A DNA stretch of 64,000 nucleotides from Larix kaempferi (GCA_027924585.1 BSBM01000260.1:16492001-16556000); one strand, 5' to 3'; counted from the first letter of the stretch, positions 45,415-57,204 are shown. Notes: generated by a model from the sequence alone, not told the origin. Made by a program: numbers and translations.

Positions 45415-46290
45415 TTTCATGTTTTAGTGTTAGTTCAAGAAATGATGTGTTCACGAGTGAAAACATGTGAGGATTTTTTGAAAACCTTTCCAGGGTGGGA
45501 AGTTTGTGCGATAGATGCAGATGGTCACTAGAGGGGTTTATTTACAATTTGGAATCTTTGGTTGTTGAATTTAAACCATATGAAATATGTGCAGGTATTT
45601 TATTGGATGGAAGACTCAAGGGTATAGAACAAAAGTTAAAAATCATTAACCGTTATGGACCATATAAAGATAGAAGGATTTTTTGGGATTCAGTGGATAA
45701 AAATTTGATATTTAGATACCCTAGTCTTATATTGTCTAGGGGTCTTAATTTTACCATGTCTACTTCTGATATCTAAGGATATTTCCCCAGGTTGGATCCT
45801 ATATCAGAATATTTTCAGCACCTTTTTCAGAGATCACAATTGCAGGATGTAGTTCCTTCAAAATTACTTTGATGGAGTAGCTCGTATGGGTGAATGTGGT
45901 GGAGGAATGTACATAAGAATAAATGAAGAACACAACTTTAGACTCTAGATGGGATGTAGTTCATGGCACATACACCAATTCTAGAGAAGAATTATTGGCT
46001 ATATGGGGGTTACTTTAGTTTTCCTATCTTAATGGTGTTGTTTATTTACATGTCCTTGGTGATTCAAAAGTAATTATAAATTGGGAAAATGGTTTATCAA
46101 AATTGTAGTTCTTATCACTGGATAAATGGTGTCAGAGATTCTACACACTTCTTCCCTCTTTTCAGGGTCTTTCCATCAGACATATTTACAGAGAATACAA
46201 TACTATTGTTGATGAGCTTTCTAAAAAAGTTATTGGGGGACCTGATGGAACACTATTTTTGAACAGTATATGGAGGATTCTCCTATCTTC
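45415..46290 (+). pseudogene. LINE-D remnant: endonuclease fused to RNase H, copy 1
   Basis: Plus strand, two frames: LVQEMMCSRVKTCEDFLKTF and PGWEVCAIDADG, then VVEFKPYEICAGILLDG, NRYGPYKDRRIFWDS and SRGLNFTMS. These are an APE-type LINE endonuclease in which the GDLNFT aspartate is lost. After about 90 bases an RNase H follows at 45868-46289: YFDGVARMGECGGGMYI, NSREELLAIWGLL, VLGDSKVIINW, and REYNTIVDELSKK. Reverse transcriptase is absent, an internal deletion of over 1.5 kb. Copy 2 is at 54588-55462. Confidence 0.8.
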
Positions 46291-46317
46291 GAGGGATCAT
46301 ATGTTCTATTATCTTAT

Positions 46318-46972
46318 GGTTGGGGTTCGCTTCAATTTTGGAGAAGCCCAAGCTCTAAATATAGTTTTCAATCCTTGAATATCAATCCCTCATGCCCTGC
46401 TTAATCCCATACAAGGATTTCTTAAGTTTGCATACATTGTACTCTTCCCATGAACTAAAAACCCCTTAGGTTTTTGTATGTATACTTCTTCCCCAAATCC
46501 ACCATAGAGAAAGGAATTCTTCAGATCCATTTGGTGAAGTTTCCACCCCATATTTGAGGCAAGTGAAATCATGGCTCGAATAGTAGTGTACTTGGACACA
46601 TGAGTGAATGTCTCATGATAGTATATTCCTTCTTTCTATGAGAAACCACAAGCCATAAATCTTTCTTATATTTTTCAATATTTTGATTAGGTGCATGTTT
46701 TATTTTATAAGCCACTTAGAAGTTACTATTGACTTCCCTTCAGGTTTAGGAACCACTTCCCACACATCATTCTTCATGATGGAGTTGTATTCTTCCACCA
46801 TAGCATCTTTCCATACTTGTTGCTTAGTAGCTTCCTCATAGGTGGTGGGTTATGAATCATTGATGTGACTTATATGTGCTACATATCCTGAATATATTTC
46901 AAGTTTCCTTCACTCTCCCGATGTGCCTAATAGTTCTCCATGATTTTCTTCCTATTGTAGAATGTCTCGATA
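46318..46972 (-). pseudogene. pol: Copia-B RT N-terminal part, copy 2
   Basis: Contains GWKLHQMDLKNSFLYGG and VYIQKPKGFLVHGK (46599-46390). It is cut at the duplication joint before the YVDD region, so it lacks the catalytic box. MDLKNSF is better preserved than the MVVKNSF of copy 1. Confidence 0.75.
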
Positions 46973-48130
46973 CTAGATAGATATCCTCTTAGAAGGAGGT
47001 TCATCAAGTGATCTTTCTACCAGTTCTATTGGCTCTTCAAAATCAAGGGGATATAAGGACTCTTCTATCTTCTCCCTCTCAACATCTGAAAGAGGACAAC
47101 CAAAACATGTATCCTCCATCACAGGATTCTCATGCTCCTCCACATCTGAATCACATTGAATTTCTTTAGAATGCTTGAAGGAAACCGCCTTGTGAAATGT
47201 TACATCTCTACTGACTTCAATGTGTCTTTGTCTTGGAACATATATTTTATAATATTTGGAGGATTGGTTATATCCAACAAATGTGCCTTTATTTTTGGAT
47301 GGATCCATCTTTGTCCTCTTCTCTTTTGGCACATGAATTTAGACAGTACAACCGAAAATATTCAAGTGTCCAACATCTGGTTTTTCACTAGTGAAAATTT
47401 ATTCAAGAGTCTTTTCTCTCAAGATAGCATGAGGACTTCTATTATGTATATAAATAGTAGTGCTAGAATCTTCTTCCCATAAGAAAGTGGGAAGATCTTG
47501 ATTGCACGTCATACCTTTTACAGCCTCATAGATTGTTATGTTCTTTCTTTCAGCGACCCCATTCTATTGGGGTTTGCAAGGTACATTCAACTCTATTCTT
47601 CTCCCTACCTATTGGAAGAACTCATTAAATTCATTAGATTTGAACTCTCCTCCATTATCATATCTCAAAGCACGAATGTCATTTCTATTATGATTCTCAA
47701 CTAGTGCTTTCAACTCTTGAAACTTGTTGAAAGTTTCACTCTTTGCCTTCAGAAAATAGATCCATGTCTTGCGAGAGAATTCATCTATGAAAATCACATA
47801 GTACAGATGACCACTCAATAATGGTGTATACATGGGACCACAAAGATTTGAATGGACCAAGTCTAGGATCCCTTTAGATCTTTTAGTACTGTTTGGAAAT
47901 ATTTTCTTGATGTTCTTACCAAGAGCACAACCTCTACAAATAACACCATGCTCAGAATGAAATATAGGCATACCTTTTACCATATTATGTAAGACAGGTA
48001 GTGCTTTGAAATGAATATTACCAAGCCTCATATGCCATAGATCACAAGGAATAATGGTGTCATGGATCATAGCTTTAATGAAATTTCTAGGAACTTTGTA
48101 GAGACCTCCCTCTCTAAATCCAATCATAGC
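46973..48130 (-). pseudogene. pol: Copia-B integrase, copy 2
   Basis: The C-terminal part at 47332-46973 (KRTKMDPSKNKGTFVGY, IEVSRDVTFHKAVS, YPLDFEEP) is open. The core (48130-47609) has CDLWHMRLGNIHF, CRGCALGK, LVHSNLCGPM, YVIFIDEFSRKTWIYFLKAK and LRYDNGGEF. The first catalytic aspartate is asparagine in both copies, so that loss predates the duplication. Confidence 0.8.
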
Positions 48131-49323
48131 TGCAGAATTCAAGTCTAAATTCTTAGGCCACAAGAGCACTTCGTTTTCCATAAATATTAATCTAAAATAT
48201 TTATCTTCTAGAACTAAAATAGATAGGAGTTTTTTCTTCATACTAGGAACATACAGAATATCATCAACATGGAGTACATCACCTAAATTCAACTCAAAGG
48301 AAGTAGATCCAACTCCCTGGATCGAATAGGTGGTGTTATATCCAAGCTCCACCTGACGAGAGAACTTATTTTCCTTCACATGTGAGATAGCGCTCCTATA
48401 TCCAGTCATGTGTTTTGATGCACCACTATCCGCCAGCCATGTCTCAGCAATAGTGGTAATGGATCCAGCTAGAGCTGAGACAAGATAGTACTCATTCCTT
48501 GTCTCTTGGTAATTTGAATAATTCTTTCTTGTAGGTTCATCTTTTGCAGCAGTATAAGCATGAAATATACCTTTGAACTTTCCTCTTTTCTTTGCACGGT
48601 ATTATCTTGCAAAGTGGCCCTTATTATTGCATTTGAAGCATTTGACTTTATACTTATCAAAGTTATTGTTGTATTATTCTTCCTTTTGATGAGGAAACTT
48701 CTTCTGAGAAAAGGATTTATTTCCTCTCTTTGTCCTTTCCGTAAGAGCAAAGTTCTCTTCTTTGGAGGAAGCAGTTTTGCTTTGATTTTTCCCTTCTTCT
48801 TGAAGGAAATCATAACAAAATATTTCAAGGTTTGGTTGCACTTCTCGACCATTGAGGATGGAATACCATCGGCAACAGTATTAATAAGATCATCATCATC
48901 GACAGTAAATCCAATTCTCATGAGTTGATCTCTTACTTGAGAGATATGTGTGAAGAAGGAAGCAACTGTTTATTCCTTCTCCATCTTCAGATTACAAAGC
49001 TTTCTCTTTAGGGTTCTATTTTGACCGGGAGCCTTCTTCTCATAAATATTTGTCAAGGTGTCGAAGCACTCCTTTGAAATCTTCAATGGAGTAATCACTA
49101 GCATCAAATTGTCATTCACATAATCATAAATGATTCTCTTTTCTTTGGCTTGATTCTTCTTCAAAGAAACGTGCCCAGCATTAGAAGTAGGCTCTTCAGC
49201 AACATTGGATACATATCCATTTATATCATGCTCTTCCAGGATATTCAGAATACTGGCCTTCCAAGTATTGAAGTTTGAAGTTCCTTCAAGTCTGTCTTCC
49301 AGTCTTACTGATATTGAAGCCAT
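48131..49323 (-). pseudogene. gag: Copia-B protease and gag, copy 2
   Basis: The protease keeps WLADSGASKHMTGY at about 48425, an intact active-site triplet. It reads on into integrase in one frame with VELGYNTTYSIQGVGS. Gag (49323-48469) matches copy 1, with the same stop after KMEKE at 48970, a frameshift in the same region, and the knuckle CFKCNNKGHFAR followed by the same TAA. Confidence 0.8.
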
Positions 49324-49402
49324 TATTCTTCAAGTATTGTGCTCACCCAGGATCAATGTAGGCTCAAGATTGAAAGCAAAACGTATCTCATTCACACCCT
49401 TA

Positions 49403-49414
49403 GCTCTAACATCA
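49403..49414 (-). other. Copia-B PBS, copy 2, diverged
   Basis: Minus strand TGATGTTAGAGC, two or three changes from the tRNA-Met site, beside the LTR start at 49415. Confidence 0.7.
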
Positions 49415-50795
49415 TGTTAATTTTTTATCTTAATGCGTAATTATAGTAGTAGTTGAATTCAAATGAATAAACAACAAGCATAAGCATTCACATGAGACAC
49501 AATATTTACCCTAGGGAAGCCCTGTAGTACTTGAGGGAGAAGACCCCAGCAAAATATTCCTTAGAATATTGATAGATAGCAGAGAATGTATTTACAATGA
49601 GCAGATTACATCAAGTACCCTTGGTGCATTATCAGAGAAAATACCAAGCACCCATGGTGCAATCACATATCAAGAGATAAGATGGAGTAATAGAACTCAG
49701 AATAATATCCTACACAAAATCAATTCGTTGATTTTGGTCACATGCACAAGGAATGTGAATTTCCTTCAACAAAGAAGAGAATTCGCTCTCACATTGAATT
49801 CATAAATCCTACATAACATAAATATACCATACTTCTCATGATTTGGCTTCTATTTTCATATTTTGACTTCAGGATGAACTCACCCTTCATTTGGATGCTA
49901 GATCACTTAGTTAGGTGGCTAACTCAAGTGTCGCTATGCAAGTGTCGTAACTCAAGTGTCGCAACTCAAGTACCGTAACTCATGTGATGTATTTTAGTTC
50001 AACTTAAGTGTTTGACATGCAAAGCACTTTAGTTAACTAGATCTTGTGTATTAACACTTAGTTAACTCTTTTAAATGAAGTCATTCTTAATACCATAGTT
50101 GAAGTGAACAATTCGATTTCTCCTTTAATTAACTGAAGTCTTTCTTGATAACATCATTGAAGTGAAAATTTTGATTTCTCCTTTAATTAAGTGAGTCTTT
50201 CTTGTTAACATCATTGAAGTTAGAAAATATATTTCTCTCTTATATTATCACATCTTATCATTATCTGTTACCTTATCTTCGTGATCCCCTTGTGCCATCT
50301 TTACTTTATTTATCATATCAAATATACTAAGGAGATTTTTCTAATTATGTGATCATCTTGTTCTACTATCGTTACAAGTGGTCATATGCTAAAGTAATTC
50401 ACTCTAGAGGTGTCCAGTCTCTAGAGGAGAATTAATAGCTCAACCATGGTTAGCAGTACATCACACACCATTCATGCTTCAATTTTCAAAGCATTACCTT
50501 AACACATGAGGCACCACCTCAACACATGAGGATTTGTCTTAACACACAAGACCTTAGCCTTGACAAGAAAGATTGTACAACATCATCACTTTGACATACA
50601 AATCACTTACATCAACACATGAGGCTTAACATTTACACATAAGGCTTAGTCATTCTTGAGTACAACTCAAGAATCTACTCCAAGTTTCCCTAGTCCAAAA
50701 CTCAGGCTCCCTAAGGCACTACCTCGACACACGAGGCTCAATCCTAGTGCACAATATTGAATTAGAGAATGACTCATGCTAATATAACTTTAACA
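49415..50795 (-). repeat. Copia-B 5' LTR, full-length copy (1,381 bp)
   Basis: Runs from TGTTAATTTTTTATC to ATAACTTTAACA and is followed by TAAAC. It contains multiple AACTCAAGTGTCG units near 49920-49985 and repeated AACACATGAGGC phrases at 50505-50640. Confidence 0.85.
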
Positions 50796-50979
50796 TAAAC
50801 ATACTTGATAAAGATAAATAACATGTACACACACCCACATAAACATAAACATAATATAAATAACTCATGTCAACATAAACATAAGACATCAAATATCCAT
50901 GAAGAAAAAATATGATACGAAATAATCCATCAAGTTCATAAAAGAGTACAAGTATATATGTATACATAACAATAAAAAT

Positions 50980-53340
50980 AGTGCACAACATGAACACGTG
51001 CCATCCAATATGGGGACCATGCCCTTGATGGGATGTGTGGTAATCCCCACCGCTAATACCTCCTGCACCATGCCCCTGGTGTGGGTAGGACATGTGATTG
51101 AAAAGGATGTCTAAAGATTGAAACTGCAAAAATTAATATTTTGAACTCTGTAAGTTAGTTCTAGATTTAAATAGTACTTAACATTTATAAGATGGCATAT
51201 TTTAAAAATTTTAAGTGGATGGATCAACTTACCTAGCTTGAGTTCCTAGTGAAATTTGTCAAATTGTCCTATGCGGCATCTATAGGAAAATGTTGAGTCA
51301 ATGGGCCCTCACCAAGATGATGTTGAATCAACCTTTCCCACTCCTCTGTGAACGTCACTACAACATCAACTCCCAACTTTACATGAGCTTGTGTATGGTG
51401 ACATCATGCATGTAATCAGTAAAAGAATAATAAATTAACATTGTAAATTAAACATCAACTTGAATTCTATATTGTAATATTAAAACATAAGTTACAGTAC
51501 CTCATCAAATGGCGGTCGATGATCGGAATCTGAAGGATAGTGTGGCATCTCCTTCTCCTCTGCAATCCACTTGCCTCTACCATGTACAATTTTAGCAAGG
51601 GACAAGATGAAAGTTACGATAAAATAATTGCAATTGTATGCATGTATGTAACTTAAAGGTTAGGATGAAGGAACTAACATACGTACCATGGATATATCAT
51701 CGAGGGAAATGGTTTGATAATCAACCAATGGAGAAGTGGAACGAAGTGAATCCATAAATTTGTTCCTCTATATGGAGCTACAAAAAACATATCAATATTG
51801 CTCAATTGATTTTTTTAGATGTACATGTATTAAATATGATTAAATTTAATTATGTACAATCAAAAAAGTTAAGTACATAAATATACATGTTGTGTCGAGG
51901 ATGGCCTACATCTTTCATATATACGAAAGTATGAGTCTCGGGAACTTATAGCATATGACACTAGAGTCTCATGGTCAAGGAACTGAATAACTGAGTCACC
52001 CACATACTGTAAATCGGGCTTTGTAGGACCAAGGGGTGGTATGGGCCTCTCCTCGTGCATGGAAATGGTAGCACCAGCCAATGCAGTGCGCATGGAACCT
52101 GCCACCAAAGAATGTGTCTTGAATCCGAGTTGTGATGGCTTAGATATATCCCCAAATCGCAAAGCAGTCCAACTACAGATAGGAATTAGTTCAGAAGGGT
52201 GTGGTATAGTAGTAGGGTCTATGTGAGCACATGGACGCTCATAATTCCTTCCTAGATCGACACGATAGAAAGACGATGTCGGACTTGTGTAATTGGGATG
52301 CATGTCTAAGACGAAATATCCATAAATGTGTTAGGAAAAGTACAAGGAGACATGTTCACAGTGGGGGGATATTCCCCACACTCCAATAAACCTATCATAA
52401 ACATGAGGTGCAATAGTGTCAAACCTGAAATCCCACAGTCGGAGCGTCTGTCTAGCAGCCCAATGGGGAGGGATGTCAAACAAAGTGCCCTTGACATTTT
52501 GTCCTGTTGTGGTTTTCACCACCCCCCATTTGTCAAGACCCAATACCTGGTCAGCAATCTTCCATATGTCACTCAAATGCCCCACCCTCTGGTGGATGTC
52601 CAACCACCCATCAACTGCATTGATCATCATGGACAGTGACGTATCAATGGGAATTTGGGTTGTATGGACTATAAATAGATGCGCAACCAATCATTCTATG
52701 ATCTAATCTACTCGATCATGATACTAGTGATCTCATCCACTCAAGGAACCTAAGAACCAGGTTCAACACCTGACAAACGGATAAAAAAAATGTATCAGTC
52801 AAAGTACCAAACATTGATACGAAATTTAAAGATATTGATAGATGAAAAATAAATAAATATGAATGTAATGTACTTGCATGATGATAAACCTCCTTGCTAT
52901 GCTCTAATGGGGTCAATGGGTGTTGGCCATCATGCGAGGCATTGGCCACCATTCTTTCAGATGGATTCTCACCAGACGACCTAGCTAGTGGGGTGCCTAG
53001 ATAAAGTAGAAACAAACAACAATTAATAATTACACATGGCATGTATGTACATTAATTTACTTCTATATGTAACTCAATAAAAACAAAATTATATGTAAAC
53101 AATTTATATACGAGTCTACTCACGACGTGGGGGGGGGTGCCACAACAACTGATAGTCTTGAAGATCACGACAGGAGAAGGGAAGAACCTTGATCTGGATA
53201 ATGATCTTCATGAAACAATGAAGAAAAATCATATATGTCATCCTTTGAATAAAATGACAAGAATGAAAATGATGGTTATGATGTTCTGATGATGGTGACA
53301 ATGATGATGAGGATGACGAGGATGATGAAGCGAATGATTA
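50980..53340 (-). pseudogene. unrecognised multi-exon gene, copy 2 (best preserved)
   Basis: The minus strand has a 252-codon frame with one stop (52690-51869): GWLDIHQRVGHLSDIWKIAD, FDIPPHWAARQTLRLWDFR, then after TAA at 52333-52331 HPSELIPICSWTALRFGD, HSLVAGSMRTALAGATISM and DSVIQFLDHETLVSYAIS. Around it lie short exon-like pieces with splice signals: TTTATCTAG before ARSSGENPSERMVANASHDG and a GTACATT donor after it; TTTTGTAG before MDSLRSTSPLVDYQTISLDD with donor GTACGT; then an EEKEMPHYPSDSD piece and DVVVTFTEEWERLIQHHLG. A glycine/histidine-rich piece (PHQGHGAGGISGGDYHTS) lies at about 51090-50995. I recognise no family. It could be a host gene or the gene of a DNA transposon. Confidence 0.55.
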
Positions 53341-54634
53341 AGATGGTGTCAATACATAACATGTTGTCATGAGGATGAATATGATCATGATGATATGAGA
53401 ATGATCATTATTGTTACGATGATGATGAGGAATATGATGATTTAAGGCATTAAACCTTTATTTGCATCACAAAGCTTTCCTGATTTAGTGTTAGTTCAAG
53501 AAATGATGTGTTCGTGAGTGAAAGGAGCGTCTGTCTAGCAGCCCACACAGTCGGAGCGTCTGTCTAGCAGCCCAATGGGGAGGGATGTCAAACAAAGTGC
53601 CCTTGACATTTTGTCCTGTTGTGGTTTTCACCACCCCCCATTTGTCAAGACCCAATACCTGGTCAGCAATCTTCCATATGTCACTCAAATGCCCCACCCT
53701 CTGGTGGATGTGCAACCACCCATCAACTGCATTGATCATCATGGACAGTGACGTATCAATGGGAATTTGGGTTGTATGGACTATAAATAGATGCGCAACC
53801 AATCATGCTATGATCTAATCTACTCGATCATGATACTAGTGATCTCATCCACTCAAGGAACCTAAGAACCAGGTTCAACACCTGACAAACGGATAAAAAA
53901 AATGTATCAGTCAAAGTACCAAACATTGATACGAAATTTAAAGATATTGATAGATGAAAAATAAATAAATATGAATGTAATGTACCTGCATGATGATAAA
54001 CCTCCTTGCTATGCTCTAATGGGGTCAATGGGTGTTGGCCATCATGCGAGGCATTGGCCACCATTCTTTCAGATGGATGCTCACCAGATGACCTAGCTAG
54101 CGGGGTGCCTAGATAAAGTAGAAACAAACAACAATTAATAATTACACATGGCATGTATGTACATTAATTTACTTCTATATGTAACTCAATAAAAACAAAA
54201 TTATATGTAAACAATTTATATACGAGTCTACTCACGACGTGGGGGGGGGTGCCACAACAACTGATAGTCCTGAAGATCACGACAGGAGAAGGGAAGAACC
54301 TTGATCTGGATAATGATCTTCATGAAACAATGAAGAAAAATCATATATGTCATCCTTTGAATAAAATGACAAGAACAAAAATGATGGTTATGATGTTCTG
54401 ATGATGGTGACAATGATGATGAGGATGACGAGGATGATGAAGCGAATGATTAAGATGGTGTCAATACATAACATGTTGTCATGAGGATGAATATGATCAT
54501 GATGATATGAGAATGATCATTATTGTTACGATGATGATGAGGAATATGATGATTTAAGGCATTAAACCTTTATTTGCATCACAAAGCTTTCCTGATTTAG
54601 TGTTAGTTCAAGAAATGATGTGTTCGTGAGTGAA
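52437..54634. repeat. recent 1.1-kb tandem duplication with filler
   Basis: 52437-53523 is repeated at an offset of 1,112 bases (53549-54634) with very few differences; for example one 108-codon frame differs at two residues. The joint at 53524-53548 contains an extra copy of GGAGCGTCTGTCTAGCAGCC. The unit covers the 5' part of the unknown gene and the GAT-rich segment upstream of LINE-D. Confidence 0.9.
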
Positions 54635-55462
54635 AGGATGTGAGGATTTTTTGAAAACCTTTCCAGGGTGGGAAGTTTGTGCGATAGATTCAGATGGTCA
54701 CTAGAGAGGTTTATTGACCATTTGGAATCTTTGGTTGTTGAATTTAAACCATATGAAATGTGTGCAGGTATTTTATTGGATGGAAGAGTCAAGGGTATAG
54801 AACAAAAGTTAAAAATCGTTAACCATTATGGACCATATAAAGATAGAAGGATGTTTTGGGATTCAATGGATAACAATTTGATATTTAGATACCCTAGTCT
54901 TATATTGGCTAGGGGTCTTAATTTTACCATGTCTGCTTCTGAGATCTAAGGATATTTCCCCAGGTTGGATCCTATATCATAATATTTTCAGCACCTTTTT
55001 CAGAGATCACAATTGCAGGATGTAGTTCCTTCAAAATTACTTTGATGGAGTAGCTCGTATGGGTGAATGTGGTGGAGGAATGTACATAAGAATAAATGAA
55101 GAACACAACTTTAGACTTTAGATGGGATGTGGTTCATGGCACATGCACCAATTCTAGAGAAGAATTATTGGCTATATGGGGTTACTTTAGTTTTCCTATC
55201 TTAATGGTGTTGTTTCTGTACATGTCCTTGGTGATTCAAAAGTAATTATAAATTGGGAAAATGGTTTATCAAAATTGTAGTTCTTATCACTAGATAAATG
55301 GTGTCATAGATTCTACACACTTCTTCCCTCTTTTCAGGGTCTTTCCATCAGACATATTTACAGAGAATACAATACTGTTGGTGATGAGCTTTCTAAAAAA
55401 GCTATTGGGGGACCTGATGGAACACTATTTTTTTACTAGTATATGGAGGAGTCTCCTATCTC
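54588..55462 (+). pseudogene. LINE-D remnant, copy 2
   Basis: Same structure as 45415-46290: endonuclease pieces (VVEFKPYEMCAGILLDG, NHYGPYKDRRMFWDS, ARGLNFTMSASEI) followed by RNase H from 55041. Here the LINE continues into a 3' untranslated stretch to about 55750, absent from copy 1 because of the duplication joint. Confidence 0.8.
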
Positions 55463-55491
55463 TGAGGGATCATATGTTCTATTATCTTAAG

Positions 55492-56215
55492 TTTGTATCT
55501 GATCTTATGGCGGAAAAACTGTAACTTTGGGACAATAATTAGAGTGTTTATTTTTTTGGTAATAGCACTATTAGTATTGAACATTTGTATGAGTGAATTG
55601 ATCAGAGAGACCATTTTTGTGAACTACATGTATGATGGTCTGTAGGATTTCTTCAGGTGGTTTTTTTGAATGGCTCCTCAGCTATGACAATGATCCCTAA
55701 AACTCTATAGAGATGTGTATGGTATTTTTTCTCTTTGATTCAATGGAGTATCAAGGAACAAGCTTTTTTTTCTATTGAAAAAAGTGTGTGTGCATGTGTG
55801 TGTGTAAACTAAATTTAAATTAAATTATTAATTAAACTAAATTATGTAAATCTAAATCTAAATTACAAAACACACCTAATGAAAATAACTAAGTTTACAA
55901 TTTTTTCATTAAAATAAACAAAATTTTAATTAAAAATTTAACTAATTTAAAAAAAAAATTGTCCAACTTAATCAAAAAAACATTTTGAACTAGGGTTTTC
56001 AAATAATTTTACAAATTTTTCATTAAAATAATAAAAAAACAATTTGAATTAGGGTTTTCAAATAATTTTTACAAATTTTTTGTTAATTTTTTTTTAAACA
56101 ATTTCAATCAATGCAAAGAAACGAGCTTTAGGGGTTTTGAATCGCCTACCTCGCTGTCTGGAGGCCATGGTAATAGGAGGGGCTCACTGGTGGCACAATG
56201 GTTGGTGCCAAATAG
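55492..56215. other. LINE 3' flank, (TG)n and AT-rich DNA
   Basis: A short GTGTGTGTGCATGTGTGTGTG tract... interrupted TG repeat at 55785-55806 is followed by AT-rich sequence with two copies of a TAGGGTTTTCAAATAATTTT block (55992 and 56050). No gene is seen. Confidence 0.5.
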
Positions 56216-56550
56216 ACCCTCAATCGAGCATCCAAACCCTCGTTCGAGCTTTCTCTCACTACTCATTCGACCTTTGTTCAACAGCCGTGGTGAGATAAAC
56301 CACTGGCTGTTGTTTTTTCATTTTTATAATAGTTAAAGGAGCTCTAACTCGATTGAGCTCCTAAACACTGTAACCGCGAAATATTCCTCGGAACTTTTGT
56401 TTCAAATTTTCGTCCTGAAAAACCATCGATCGACCCCCGTTGTTCAATCGAGGGTTATTCAAACTCTCGATCAAGAGTCTTTAAATAGCTCGATCAAGCT
56501 TTCAAAAGCTCAATCAAGGGCTTTACAAGAGCTCGATCAAGCTCGTTTTT
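56215..56550. repeat. second cluster of TCGATCAAG/TCGATCGA motifs
   Basis: At least eight variants of CTCGATCAAGC, TCAATCGAG and ATCGATCGA occur in about 330 bases, the same family as the cluster at 25480-25765. Confidence 0.65.
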
Positions 56551-56880
56551 GACCATATCTGTGCCCTCCACTTGCCAAAAAGTGTTACCCATCTTCATGG
56601 AAACACACATATCTCATAATATTTTATCCTATTCAATGTATTCTATTTAAGTACCACACTTACAATGAGGAACATGTTTGGTAGCTACAGATTCATGATA
56701 ATAAAAAAACACCCAACAATTTTTTTACTGAAACCTTGAGGAATTGAACATTTTGTTAAATAATTTTTTTCCAATTAAGACTTGGATGTATAATCCTCAT
56801 CATTGGATTCTTATAGTTCATACCAACGATGTCAATTTTTCCAACTTCTACATAGTCGGCCTCTTTATTAGCCTACGAAA

Positions 56881-57066
56881 TTCAAGCATGGCATTTCTAA
56901 TTGATGATATAGAGACATCAATGACGAAGAAATATAATGTTGGCATTGAGGGCTGGACCATATATTCAGTTGATGCAACAAATTCTAAACAAATATGATA
57001 AATTTTTGGATGCTCATTTGTATCTCGCCTACCATTTACATCTAGAGGTGCAAAGCATTCCCCACA
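56881..57066 (-). pseudogene. SEC24: SEC24 fragment (COPII coat subunit)
   Basis: The minus strand encodes about 62 codons without a stop: CFAPLDVNGRRD, LEFVASTEYMVQPSMP and TLYFFVIDVSISSIRNAML. This matches the end of the zinc-finger region and start of the trunk domain of plant SEC24, which binds SEC23 and cargo at ER exit sites. Similarity stops abruptly after MLE, where the normal protein continues with the trunk, and upstream before GECFA. No further SEC24 segment was found nearby. It is therefore a captured or decayed exon-sized piece. The reading frame is open, but nothing suggests expression. Confidence 0.75.
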
Positions 57067-57204
57067 AATGTTTACATCCAAATAATTAGTGATTTAATAA
57101 ACAAAGATCTAACGAAAGTCACAAAATATTCAACAAAAAATACAAGCTAACGGTATTTCATTAATTTCACTATTTAATTTCCTATCAACTAGATTTAGCT
57201 AAGT

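Larger units (their letters stand above)
36332..50795 (-). mobile_element. Copia-B element enlarged by an internal segmental duplication
   Basis: Outer limits are TAAAC at 36327-36331 and 50796-50800. Reading the minus strand: 5' LTR 50795-49415, PBS, gag, protease, integrase, part of RT, then non-Copia DNA, a truncated second LTR, a second PBS, gag, protease, integrase, RT, a 1.3-kb insertion, RNase H, PPT, and 3' LTR 36999-36332. One target duplication enclosing three LTRs shows a single insertion later enlarged by duplication. All genes carry stops, several shared by both copies. Confidence 0.8.
39311..55491. repeat. tandem segmental duplication (39311-46317 and 46318-55491)
   Basis: The order Copia RT part, integrase, gag, LTR, unknown gene, LINE-D occurs twice in direct orientation. 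Copy 1 ends within CTATTATCTTA at about 46317 and is followed at once by GGTTGGGGTTCGCTTC, equivalent to 39311. Unit lengths are about 7.0 and 9.2 kb. The excess of copy 2 is explained by the fuller LTR plus flank (about 930 bp), a 1,112-bp local duplication and a 120-bp segment. Confidence 0.85.

Noticed and set aside
45075-45531. Acidic and methionine-rich frames on both strands (also 53116-53301 and 54228-54413)
   Set aside because: They come from GAT/ATG-rich repeated sequence; no conserved motif was found beyond the LINE endonuclease start.
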